Part shown: positions 27,720 to 38,688 of the stretch, piece by piece
How the letters are laid out: each line of letters starts with the position of its first letter
How positions within the stretch are numbered: position 1 is the stretch's first letter
Assembly: GCF_021725675.1 (NCBI RefSeq)
Contig: NZ_JAKJPO010000016.1
Span: 47,448 to 111,447, forward strand
Direction of reading: 5' to 3'
From: Marilutibacter chinensis
Lineage (GTDB): Bacteria; Pseudomonadota; Gammaproteobacteria; Xanthomonadales; Xanthomonadaceae
Length of the DNA: 64,000 bases
Position numbers and translations under genes: made by a program
Notes under the pieces: model-generated
Told to the model about the DNA's origin: nothing
The model's input: only the letters and a program-made list of their open reading frames with translations
Databases searched by the model: none

Positions 27720-29180
27720 ATGTCCGCCATGCTTCTGACCTGCCAGCTTCCCGCCAATCTCGACCTGCTGTCGCTGCACCGGACCGATCCCGCGCGTTAC
27801 CCGCTGTTGCTCGAGTCCAGTGCCCACGGCACCGCGCAGGGGCGATGGGACATGCTGCTGGCCGGCCGGGGCGAGGGGCTGCGGCTGGACGTCGACGGCG
27901 TCACCCGCGATCGTGAGGGCCGCGTACTGGGGCAGGACTTCCTGGCTGCGCTGGATCGGACCTGGTCGGCCGCACGGGTGCCGCGCGACGAACCGCGCTG
28001 GCCGTTCCGCGGCGGCTGGGCATTGCTGCTGGGTTACGAACTGGCCGCGCAGGTTGAACCGATACTGGCGCTGCCGCCGGCGCCGGGACGGTCGCCGGTC
28101 GCAATGGCGTTGCGCTGCCCGGCCGCGGTGCTGCGCGACCACGTCGGCGGCGGGTGCGTGGCGGTCGCCGAGCCCGGGCACGAAGGTCTGCTGGAGAGCA
28201 TCCGTGCCGATTGCGACCAGGCCGCGCGGATGGCGGCATTGCCGCCGTGGCGCCCCCCGGCGCGGATCGACGAAGAGCCGCCGCAGCGATACGTCGACGG
28301 CGTCCTCCGCGTGCTCGAGTACCTGCGGGCAGGCGATGTGTTCCAGGTCAATCTGTCGCGTGGCTGGCAGGCGCACTTCGACGCCGCGCTCGATCCGGCG
28401 GCATTGTTCCAGCGCCTGCGCGAGCACAACCCGGCACCGTTCGCCGGAGTGTTCTCGACCGGGCAGGGCAGCGTGGTCAGCGCCTCGCCCGAGCGGCTGG
28501 TGTCGGTGCGCGGCGAGGTGGTGGAGACGCGCCCGATCGCCGGCACCCGGCCGCGCGCAACGGGCGGAGAGGGCGCCGTCGGGGAGGATGCCGAACGCAT
28601 CCGCGAGCTGATCGGCCATCCCAAGGAACGTGCCGAGCACGTGATGTTGATCGACCTGGAGCGCAACGACCTCGGTCGCGTCTGCACGCCGGGCAGCGTG
28701 GAGGTCGACGAGTTGATGACGGTGGAGAGCTACGCTCACGTGCATCACATCGTCAGCAACGTGCGCGGCCGCCTGCGCGCTGACGCGACACCGGGGCAGG
28801 TGATTCGTGCGGTGTTCCCCGGCGGCACGATCACCGGCTGTCCGAAGGTCCGCTGCATGCAGATCATCGCCGAGCTCGAGGGCGTCGGCCGCGGCGCGTA
28901 CACCGGTGCGATGGGGTGGCTCAATCGCGATGGCGATCTCGACCTCAACATCCTGATCCGCAGCGCCGAGGTCGACGGCAACGCGCTGCGTTTCCGTACT
29001 GGCGCCGGGATCGTCGCCGATTCCGATCCGCAGCGCGAACTCGAGGAGACGCGTGCCAAGGCGCGCGGGATGATCCGTGCGCTGGGCGAGCCGGTGAGCG
29101 TCGACTCCCCGTCGCCACCGTCCGCTCCGGCGGACGCCCGGCCATGCACGGCCGGGCGGGGCGGTCCGGAGTCGGTATGA
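27720..29180 (+). CDS. pabB: Aminodeoxychorismate synthase component I
   Basis: 486 aa. Makes 4-amino-4-deoxychorismate from chorismate and ammonia for folate. Chorismate-binding core: GDVFQVNLSRGW, SPERLVSV, TRPIAGTRPR, AEHVMLIDLERNDLGRVC, FPGGTITGCPKVRCMQII and RTGAGIVADSDPQRE near the end. The Lys of PIAGT-type PabB is replaced as expected for the ammonia-using form (PIAGT). ATG 27720 chosen; ATG 27729 possible. The last 30 residues are Pro/Ser-rich and not conserved. Confidence 0.94.
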   Translation: MSAMLLTCQLPANLDLLSLHRTDPARYPLLLESSAHGTAQGRWDMLLAGRGEGLRLDVDGVTRDREGRVLGQDFLAALDRTWSAARVPRDEPRWPFRGGWALLLGYELAAQVEPILALPPAPGRSPVAMALRCPAAVLRDHVGGGCVAVAEPGHEGLLESIRADCDQAARMAALPPWRPPARIDEEPPQRYVDGVLRVLEYLRAGDVFQVNLSRGWQAHFDAALDPAALFQRLREHNPAPFAGVFSTGQGSVVSASPERLVSVRGEVVETRPIAGTRPRATGGEGAVGEDAERIRELIGHPKERAEHVMLIDLERNDLGRVCTPGSVEVDELMTVESYAHVHHIVSNVRGRLRADATPGQVIRAVFPGGTITGCPKVRCMQIIAELEGVGRGAYTGAMGWLNRDGDLDLNILIRSAEVDGNALRFRTGAGIVADSDPQRELEETRAKARGMIRALGEPVSVDSPSPPSAPADARPCTAGRGGPESV

Positions 29181-29223
29181 CGTCCTCACGGACGGCATGC
29201 CGCCTGATGCCGGGGCGAGGACG

Positions 29224-30056
29224 ATGAGCGGCCGCACCGCGGTGATCTACCAGGCGGGCGAGCGCGTCGTGGCGGTCGATCCGGCCGACCGCGGCCTGGC
29301 CTACGGCGACGGCCTGTTCGAGACGATGCGAGCGCATCGCGGCGAGCTGCCCTGGTGGGACGCGCACTGGGCGCGGCTGGCGCTCGGCGCTGCGCGGCTG
29401 AACCTGCCGTTGCCGGATCCGGAGCAGGTCCTGGACGGCGCGAGAATGCTGCTCGATGGCGACGACGGCGTGTTCAAACTGCTGCTGACCCGAGGCGCAG
29501 GGGGGCGCGGCTACGCACCGCCGACGCCGGCGGTGCCGACCCTGGTGCTGTCGCGGCATCCCCTGCCGCCGCCCGCGCCGGAGCCGGGGTTGAACGTCCG
29601 CTGGTGCGAGATTCGACTGTCGTTGCAGCCGCGCCTGGCCGGACTGAAACATTGCAATCGACTCGAGCAGGTGCTTGCACGGGCCGAGTGGTCCGATCCG
29701 GGCGTCCATGAGGGCCTGCTGCGCAGCGTCGAAGGCGATGCGGTCGGTGCCACCGCCGCCAATCTGTTCGTCCTGCGCGAGGGCCGCTGGCGGACGCCGG
29801 CGGTCGACCGTTGCGGAGTGGCCGGAGTCTGCCGCGGCTGGGTGCTCGACGCACTCGACGTCCTGGAGACCCGTCTGGATGTGACCGACGTCGAAACCGC
29901 GGACGCGGTTTTCCTGTGCAACGCGGTGCGGGGTATCCTGCCCGTCGCACGGCTCGGGACGCGGCACTGGGCGGACGCCACGCCGGGGCACCGGCAGGTG
30001 ACCGACCTGCAGGCACGGCTCGCCGCCGCGCATCCCGCCTTCGCCATGGAGAACCT

Positions 30057-30060
<4 letters not shown>
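29224..30060 (+). CDS. pabC: Aminodeoxychorismate lyase
   Basis: 278 aa. PLP enzyme (fold IV) splitting aminodeoxychorismate into 4-aminobenzoate and pyruvate. DRGLAYGDGLFETMRA at the N-terminus, the PLP Lys in AGLKHCNRLEQVLAR, and a Glu/Asn pattern typical of the family. Follows pabB by 43 bp and overlaps mltG by 4 bp (GTGA). Confidence 0.93.
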
Positions 30061-32769
<2,709 letters not shown>

Positions 32770-32876
32770 CGGTATGGCAATGGGAGCGGGAGCCGTCCGC
32801 TACTGGCGGGATCGGCAACAGCATTCGCGATGGGGGACATCAGGACAATGAGCATCCAGCAGACAGGGAGCAGGAG

Positions 32877-33230
32877 ATGAGCGGTGCAGGTGCGCGACAG
32901 GGCATCCTGACCCTGGCGATCAAGGACAAGGCTGCGCTCTACGGTGCCTACATGCCGTTCATCCGCGGCGGTGGGCTGTTCGTGGCCACGCCCAAGCGCT
33001 ATTTCATCGGCGACGAGGTGTTCCTGCTGGTGACCTTGCCGGAATCGAACGAACGCATGCCGGTGGCCGGCAAGGTGGTCTGGGTGACCCCGGTCGGCGC
33101 CCAGGGCAACCGGCCGGCCGGCATCGGCGTGCAGTTCAACGAGAACGCCGAGGGCGAGGCGGTGAAGGGCAGGATCGAGGCCCTGCTGGCCGGCCAGCTG
33201 TCCGCGGACCGGCCGACCCATACGATGTGA
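32877..33230 (+). CDS. pilZ: Type IV pilus assembly protein PilZ
   Basis: 117 aa. Matches the small PilZ of Pseudomonas PA2960 type: ILTLAIKDKAALYGAYMPFI, GGLFVATPKRY--GDEVF, KVVWVTPVGAQGNRPAGIGVQF and the C-terminal DRPTHTM. The RxxxR c-di-GMP motif is missing, as in that subgroup, which works in pilus biogenesis with PilB and FimX rather than binding the nucleotide. ATG 32877 has AGGAG close upstream. Follows holB as in other gammaproteobacteria. Confidence 0.95.
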   Translation: MSGAGARQGILTLAIKDKAALYGAYMPFIRGGGLFVATPKRYFIGDEVFLLVTLPESNERMPVAGKVVWVTPVGAQGNRPAGIGVQFNENAEGEAVKGRIEALLAGQLSADRPTHTM

Positions 33231-34015
33231 TGGCCGGCATGCGCGTCGCGTGGTCGTGCCTGCTCGCGCTGCTGCCGCTGGCGGGGTGCGCGCTGAAGCC
33301 GGCCGCCGAGTCTGCGCCGCCGGTGGCGGAGACCGGCTCCGGTTCGCCGCGGGCGGACGGATGTCCTCCCCATCACCTGATCTACCTGCACGGCCGGATC
33401 GTGCAGGAGTCCGGCCGCCATGCGGTCAGCCCCGAATTCGGCCGCTACCGCTTCGACGACATCGTCGAGGCGCTGGGCCGGCGCGGTGCCGTCGTCCATG
33501 CCGAGGTGCGTGCGCCGGGAACGGAACTGCAAGCGGCCGCCGATGCGGCCGTCGCCGAGGTGCGCAAGCTCAAGGCCTCCGGTGTCGCCAGCAGGAACAT
33601 CGGCGTGGTCGGCGCCTCGCAGGGCGCGATCATCGCCCTGCTCGCCGCCGACCGGCTGGCCGACCCGCAGCTGCGGGTGGTGGCGATGGGCGCCTGCAAC
33701 GACTGGGTCCGCGACAGCCTGGCGCCGCGGCCGGTCGGGCGTGTGCTCGACATCCACGAGCGCAGCGACACCATCGCCGGCGGTTGCGCCGAGGTGTTTG
33801 CCGCCAGCCCAGGCGTGACCGCCAGCCGGTCGCTCGAACTCGATACCGGACTCAGCCACGGCTTCCTGTACGCGCCGCTGCCGGAATGGGTCGAACCGGC
33901 GCTGGACTGGACCGCGCCGGCGTCCTGCGGTACTGCTGGACGGTATCAGTGGTCCCGCGAATCGTTGTCGGCCGGGTATGGCTCGACCCGCTTGAACCCG
34001 AACTTGCCCGAATAG
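33230..34015 (+). CDS. Lipoprotein with alpha/beta-hydrolase fold
   Basis: 261 aa. Lipobox LAGC at residues 18-21, then a hydrolase core: IYLHGRIVQ as the oxyanion region, nucleophile Ser in VVGASQGAIIAL, Asp in DIHERSDTI and His in DTGLSHGF. Probably an esterase or depolymerase facing the periplasm; substrate unknown. Starts with ATG sharing a base with the pilZ stop. Its last 70 bp overlap the convergent gene on the minus strand, and the final 30 codons have no hydrolase character, so the native end may have been extended. Confidence 0.78.
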   Translation: MAGMRVAWSCLLALLPLAGCALKPAAESAPPVAETGSGSPRADGCPPHHLIYLHGRIVQESGRHAVSPEFGRYRFDDIVEALGRRGAVVHAEVRAPGTELQAAADAAVAEVRKLKASGVASRNIGVVGASQGAIIALLAADRLADPQLRVVAMGACNDWVRDSLAPRPVGRVLDIHERSDTIAGGCAEVFAASPGVTASRSLELDTGLSHGFLYAPLPEWVEPALDWTAPASCGTAGRYQWSRESLSAGYGSTRLNPNLPE

Positions 34016-34437
34016 ACCTCCACTGTATCGGGCGCTCTGTCCAGGCCGCGGACCTCGAAGCTCAATCTCGAGAAGGCCGGACACATCAGGATGGGTTCCA
34101 TCGGATGCACGTCGGGCCGGTAGCGGTATGCGAGCATCAGGCGCTCTCCCTGGCTCCAGGCCCGCGTCCAGTCAGGGTCAACACGGTCGGATCCGTTGTG
34201 CATGACCCAGCCCTCGACCTTCAGCGTGCCATCGGGTCGGAGCTCGGGCTCGAACCGGTTGATCCGCATCGGCGAGCCGGGGCCGGAGTCGCAGCCGTCG
34301 ACCGTGACGCGCATCGTGACCTCGAGCGGCACCGGTTCGTGCCACTCGGGTTCCTGTGGCAGTGGCGGGAACGCGGGTTCGGCTGCCACACAGGTCGGTG
34401 TGATCACTAGCAACGCGCCCGCCGCCAGGCGCCTCAC
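33946..34437 (-). CDS. Small secreted protein of unknown function
   Basis: 163 aa, not recognised. GTG 34437 overlaps the stop of the FadB-like gene (GTGA). Residues 1-20 form a Sec signal peptide (RRLAAGALLVITPTCVAAEP). The mature part is acidic/aromatic with two conserved-looking Cys (VDGCDSGPGS and LMCPAF) that could pair, and a beta-rich pattern. Translational coupling to a beta-oxidation enzyme is odd for a periplasmic protein. Confidence 0.68.
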   Translation of the reverse strand: MRRLAAGALLVITPTCVAAEPAFPPLPQEPEWHEPVPLEVTMRVTVDGCDSGPGSPMRINRFEPELRPDGTLKVEGWVMHNGSDRVDPDWTRAWSQGERLMLAYRYRPDVHPMEPILMCPAFSRLSFEVRGLDRAPDTVEVYSGKFGFKRVEPYPADNDSRDH

Positions 34438-36488
34438 ATCAACGCATCCCAGCCCGGCCTCGGCGCGAACCGCTCGCCGTGGCTCGCCTGCAATGCCTTC
34501 AGCTTCTCGACCAGCGTGGCGGCGCCGGTCTCGCGGATGTACTGGATCGGGCCGCCGCGGAACGGAGCGAAGCCGGTGCCGAAGATCACCCCGGCATCGA
34601 GCAGGTCGGCATCGGCGACCACGCCGTCGTGCAGGCAGGCGACCGCCTCGTTGAGCAGCGGCAGGATCAGGCGGTCTTCCAGGTCGGCCGGCGCCTTGTA
34701 GTCCTTCGGCAGCTCCGGCTTGACCGGCTTGCCGCCCTTGTCGGTCTGCTCCCACTTGTACAGGCCCTGGCCGTCCTTCTTGCCGCGCTTGCCTGGCTCG
34801 ACGTCGCCGAGCGAGGCGGGGACTTCCAGCCCGAGGAACGGTGCCAGCTCGGCGCCGACGCCGGCGGCGACGTCGAGGCCGACCGTGTCGATCAGTTCGA
34901 TCGGCCCCATCGGCATGCCGAACTTCACCGCGGCCTTGTCGATCGCCGCGCCCGGAATGCCCTCCGCGAACGCGGTCGCCGCCTCGAGCATGTACGGGAA
35001 CAGCACCCGGTTGACCAGGAAGCCCGGGGTGCCGGCGACCGGCACCGGCAGCTTGTCGATCGCGCGGCAGAACGCCGCCAGCCGCTGGCGGGTCGCGTCG
35101 CCGACCTGGTCGTGGTCGATGATCTCGACCAGCGGCATCAGTGCGACAGGGTTGAAGTAGTGCAGGCCGGCGAACTGCGCCGGACGCTGGATGTGCCCGC
35201 GCAGTTCGGTCAGCGGAATCGACGACGTGTTCGTCGTCAGCAACGCGTCGGCCTTCATCTTCGGCTCCAGCATCGCGTACAGCTCGCGCTTGGCCTCCGG
35301 ATTCTCGATGATCGCCTCGATCACCAGGTCGGCTTCGGCGACGCCGTCGCCGGCGAGGTCGCCGCGCAGCCGCGCGGTGACCTGTTCGCGCCTGGACTCG
35401 TCCTTGACCTTCTTCTCGAACAGGGCGCGGCCGCGGCCCAGCGCGCCGTCGATGAAGCGCTGCTCGCGGTCCTGCAGGGTCACCTCGAAGCCTTTGTAGG
35501 CGGACCAGGCGGCGATGTCGCCGCCCATGACGCCGGCGCCGACGACGTGCACCCGGGCAATGCCATGATCCTTGCCGCCCTGGCTCTTCAGTCGCTCCTG
35601 CAGGAAGAACACCCGGATCAGGTTGCGCGCGGTGGGCGTGGACGAAAGCTTGACCACCGACTTGCGTTCGGCTGCGAGCAGCCGCTGGATGCCGCCGCCG
35701 GCGCGCTTCCAGGTGCCGATCAGCGCGTAGGGCGCGGGGTAGTGGTCCTTGCGCGCCTTGCGCGCGACCTGCTTGACCAGCACCGGCGCCAGCAACTGGC
35801 GTGCCGGCCAGGTGTTGGTGATCCAGGCCATGAAGCGCTGCTTGAACGGTCGCTTGGCGCCGCGCAGGGCGAGCTTGGCCGCCTCGTCGATCAGCAGGGG
35901 CTCATCGACGGTCCTGTCGACCAGCCCGATGGCGCGCGCGGCCGAGGCCGACAGGCTGCGCCCGGTCAGCATCATGTCGAACGCGGCCGGTGCGCCGACC
36001 AGGCGCGGCAGCCGCACGCTGCCGCCCCAACCGGGGAAGATGCCCAGCTTCACTTCCGGCAGGCCGATCCGGGTCGACGGGCTCTTGCTGGCGACACGAT
36101 AGTCGCAGGCCAGCGAAATCTCAGTGCCGCCGCCCATGCAGAAGCCGTGGATCGCGGCCACCGTCCGGCAGGGCAGGTCGGCCAGCCGCTGGAATACCTG
36201 CTGGCCGCGACGGATCGCGTCGCCGACCGTACCCTTTCGATCGAACTCGGCGAATTCCTTGATGTCGGCGCCGGCGATGAAGCCGCTGCTCTTGGCCGAG
36301 GCCACCACCACGCCCTTCGGCGGATCCATCGCCAGGCGCTCGATCAGGCCGTCGAGCTCGATCAGCACGTCCTGGGCGAAGGTGTTGACCCTCGCATCGG
36401 CGCGGTCGAAAGAGAGCACGAGGACACCGTCCTCGCGGAGCGAGGTCTGCCAGTGTTGGAAGCGAAGACCGTCGAGGCCAGCGATCAT
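34434..36488 (-). CDS. FadB-like enoyl-CoA hydratase / 3-hydroxyacyl-CoA dehydrogenase
   Basis: 684 aa. Bifunctional beta-oxidation enzyme. N-terminal crotonase domain with both catalytic Glu in GFCMGGGTEISLACDYR and LPEVKLGIFPGWGG and oxyanion GADI; then an NAD domain from about 312 (VHVVGAGVMGGDIAAWSA), NTSSIPLTEL, catalytic His in GLHYFNPVALMPLVEII, and a C-terminal repeat ending at GFAPFRGGPIQYI. ATG 36488 chosen at MIAGLDGLRF. No thiolase gene (fadA) adjoins it in this window. Confidence 0.93.
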   Translation of the reverse strand: MIAGLDGLRFQHWQTSLREDGVLVLSFDRADARVNTFAQDVLIELDGLIERLAMDPPKGVVVASAKSSGFIAGADIKEFAEFDRKGTVGDAIRRGQQVFQRLADLPCRTVAAIHGFCMGGGTEISLACDYRVASKSPSTRIGLPEVKLGIFPGWGGSVRLPRLVGAPAAFDMMLTGRSLSASAARAIGLVDRTVDEPLLIDEAAKLALRGAKRPFKQRFMAWITNTWPARQLLAPVLVKQVARKARKDHYPAPYALIGTWKRAGGGIQRLLAAERKSVVKLSSTPTARNLIRVFFLQERLKSQGGKDHGIARVHVVGAGVMGGDIAAWSAYKGFEVTLQDREQRFIDGALGRGRALFEKKVKDESRREQVTARLRGDLAGDGVAEADLVIEAIIENPEAKRELYAMLEPKMKADALLTTNTSSIPLTELRGHIQRPAQFAGLHYFNPVALMPLVEIIDHDQVGDATRQRLAAFCRAIDKLPVPVAGTPGFLVNRVLFPYMLEAATAFAEGIPGAAIDKAAVKFGMPMGPIELIDTVGLDVAAGVGAELAPFLGLEVPASLGDVEPGKRGKKDGQGLYKWEQTDKGGKPVKPELPKDYKAPADLEDRLILPLLNEAVACLHDGVVADADLLDAGVIFGTGFAPFRGGPIQYIRETGAATLVEKLKALQASHGERFAPRPGWDALM

Positions 36489-36888
36489 GCTGCACCATCC
36501 GTTAACGTATGGGAGACCGATATCATCCCGGGGACGTTTCGCTGCAGTCAAATCGCGGTTCCGGGCCGCCGCCGGTCGGGCCGGATCCGCGCGCTTCCCG
36601 CTCGTGGCGGGCATTCATGACCGTTGGCGCTTGTGGCGGCTGCTGCAATCCCCATTAATGTCGGGCAATGCACCGGTTCGTTCCGCCGGATTCGCCCGCC
36701 GATCATACGTCCGGGGCCGGCCTGGGCGGGTTGCCGCCATCCCCGGGCAGCAGTGCGGCCAGGGCGCGGCATCGCGGATTCGAACCAGCGTTGCCCCAGG
36801 ATTGAACTTTTCCCCGACAGGGTTGTCCCATTGTTCGGCCGATGTGTATCACTGCATGTTGCCGAGCTGACAGGAGTGCCGGCGCGGC
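36489..36888 (+). other. Intergenic region between the FadB-like gene and rpoE
   Basis: About 400 bp with no credible gene on either strand. It holds the divergent promoters; the rpoE side carries the GAACTT/TCCCA pair annotated separately. GGATTCGAACC at about 36777 resembles a tRNA T-loop but lacks pairing arms. Confidence 0.45.
36804..36830 (+). promoter_or_regulatory. Candidate sigma-E promoter of rpoE
   Basis: GAACTT (36804-36809), 16-bp spacer, TCCCA (36826-36830). Sigma-E promoters have GAACTT-N16/17-TCNNA, so both boxes and the spacing fit. This would let RpoE activate its own operon, as in other gammaproteobacteria. Prediction only. Confidence 0.5.
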
Positions 36889-37527
36889 ATGGCCGAAAAC
36901 AAACTCGTTCAAGACGAAGCCCGCGGGCAGGACAGCGCGCTCGACCAGGAGTTGGTCAGGCGTGTCCAGCAGGGCGACAGCGCGGCCTTCGATGCGTTGG
37001 TGCGCAAGTACCAGCACCGGATCGTCGGGCTGATCGGGCGTTACATACCCGACTGGAGCGAGTGCCAGGACGTGGCCCAGGAGACGTTCATGCGCGCCTA
37101 CCGCGCGCTGCCGAACTTCCGCGGCGACGCCCAGTTCTACACCTGGTTGCACCGGATCGCCGTGAATACCGCCAAGAACCATCTCGTCGCACAGAACCGC
37201 CGACCGCCGACCGACGATGTCGACGCCGCCGATGCCGAACAGTTCGACGGTGGTCTCCGCCTGCGCGATACCGACACCCCCGAACATGAACTGATGCGAC
37301 AGGAGATCGAGCGTACCGTGATGGAGACGGTCGGATCGCTGCCCGAGGAGCTGCGGACCGCGATCACGCTGCGCGAGGTCGAAGGCCTGAGCTACGAGGA
37401 GATCGCCCGGCAGATGGACTGCCCGATCGGCACCGTGCGTTCGCGGATATTCCGCGCCCGCGAGGCGATCGATGCGCAATTGCGTCCCCTGTTGGACAAC
37501 CGCCCCGTCCGGGAGCCCGCCCACTGA
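36889..37527 (+). CDS. rpoE: RNA polymerase sigma-E factor
   Basis: 212 aa. ECF sigma factor for envelope stress. Region 2 has DQELVRRVQQGDSAAFDALVRKYQHR, CQDVAQETFMRAYR and FYTWLHRIAVN; region 4 has LPEELRTAITLREVEGLSYEEIA and GTVRSRIFRARE. Ends 2 bp before rseA, so the sigma and anti-sigma are produced together. Confidence 0.96.
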   Translation: MAENKLVQDEARGQDSALDQELVRRVQQGDSAAFDALVRKYQHRIVGLIGRYIPDWSECQDVAQETFMRAYRALPNFRGDAQFYTWLHRIAVNTAKNHLVAQNRRPPTDDVDAADAEQFDGGLRLRDTDTPEHELMRQEIERTVMETVGSLPEELRTAITLREVEGLSYEEIARQMDCPIGTVRSRIFRAREAIDAQLRPLLDNRPVREPAH

Positions 37528-37528
37528 C

Positions 37529-38518
37529 ATGACCAGCATGCACAACTCTCCGACCGATCCCCTGATGACGCACGGCGACGACCGCGAAGTGCTGTCGGCA
37601 TTGTTCGACGGCGAGCTGGAGGCCGAAGCAACCCGCTTCGCCCATCGCCGGCTCGCGCACGACGGCCGATGGCGCGAGGCCTGCGGGCGCTGGCAGTTGG
37701 CCGGCGACGTGCTGCGCCGTCGTGCGGAGGCGGTCGCGCCGACCGGCTTCGCCGACCGGCTCGCCCGGGCCATTGCGGATGAGGCGCCGGCTGCCGCGCA
37801 GACGGCCGTCCCGCTGGGCCTGACGTCCCATGTCTCCCCCCGTACCACGCGCCGTCGCTGGGTGCCCGGTGCGGCGCTGGCGGCTTCGGTGGCGGTTGCG
37901 GCGCTGTTCGTCGCCCGCCCATTGAGCGGTCCCGACGCCGCCGGCTCCGATACCGGTCCGGCTCCAGCCCAGCAGGTCGCGGTCGAAGCTTCCGCTCCGA
38001 CCGGAGCGACGGGACCGGCGTCGTCTGCGGTCGTTGCGACGTCCACCGACCCGGCGGGAGTGGAGACCGGTGACGTCGGGTTCGAGACCGGCCTGAGCGC
38101 CGCGGCCGCCGCGGTGGCGGTGGCCGAGGTCCCGCGCCGCAGTGCGGAACGTCGTTCGCGCGGGCAGAGCCAACGTGCCGCGGTGCGCGTGGCACGCCGC
38201 GAGCCATCCCTGCCGGTGGTCGTGGGCGCAGCCACCGGTACATCCGCCGAGACGGTGGCAAGCCTGGCCGGATCTGCCCCCGCGGCTTCCGATGTCGTTG
38301 CCGACGTTTCCGCTGCCGTGCGCGACCCGTTCCACCCCGGCGACGCCGGCGCGAACGTCAGGCCGTGGCCGCGTGCCGTCCTGCCGGGTTCTGGCGGCCA
38401 GGGCGGGTACACGGTGGGCTATGGCGAGCCGGTACCGGTCTCGCCCTCGTTCTATCCGTTCGAGCCGCGCCTGTCCGAAGGCGAGGTCGAGCCGCCGGTG
38501 TCGCCTCCGGGCCGTTGA
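37529..38518 (+). CDS. rseA: RseA-like anti-sigma-E factor
   Basis: 329 aa. N-terminal RseA domain (HGDDREVLSALFDGELEAEATRFAHRRL), which binds RpoE in the cytoplasm, one membrane helix at about 112-130 (WVPGAALAASVAVAALFVA), and a long Ala/Gly/Pro-rich periplasmic tail of low complexity. Much longer than E. coli RseA (216 aa). There is no rseB gene; mucD follows directly. ATG 37529 with several nearby ATGs as alternatives. Confidence 0.88.
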   Translation: MTSMHNSPTDPLMTHGDDREVLSALFDGELEAEATRFAHRRLAHDGRWREACGRWQLAGDVLRRRAEAVAPTGFADRLARAIADEAPAAAQTAVPLGLTSHVSPRTTRRRWVPGAALAASVAVAALFVARPLSGPDAAGSDTGPAPAQQVAVEASAPTGATGPASSAVVATSTDPAGVETGDVGFETGLSAAAAAVAVAEVPRRSAERRSRGQSQRAAVRVARREPSLPVVVGAATGTSAETVASLAGSAPAASDVVADVSAAVRDPFHPGDAGANVRPWPRAVLPGSGGQGGYTVGYGEPVPVSPSFYPFEPRLSEGEVEPPVSPPGR

Positions 38519-38688
38519 GCCGCAGCGGCCGGATGTCGCGGCAGGGCATTTCCGCCCGAGTCGGGCCGCCGTTCGCGAAGTTCCCCGCCATTGCAGGGCC
38601 CCGTTCCGGGGCACGGTACGTCCGACTCCCGTCCGACTTCCGGGCCCCGCCGTTTCCTGAAAGACACTTCCCTAGAGAGGCCGATTCC

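Noticed and set aside
36770..36800. GGATTCGAACC, T-loop-like sequence suggesting a tRNA remnant or att site
   Set aside because: Flanking bases do not form a T-stem and no acceptor or anticodon arm is present on either strand.
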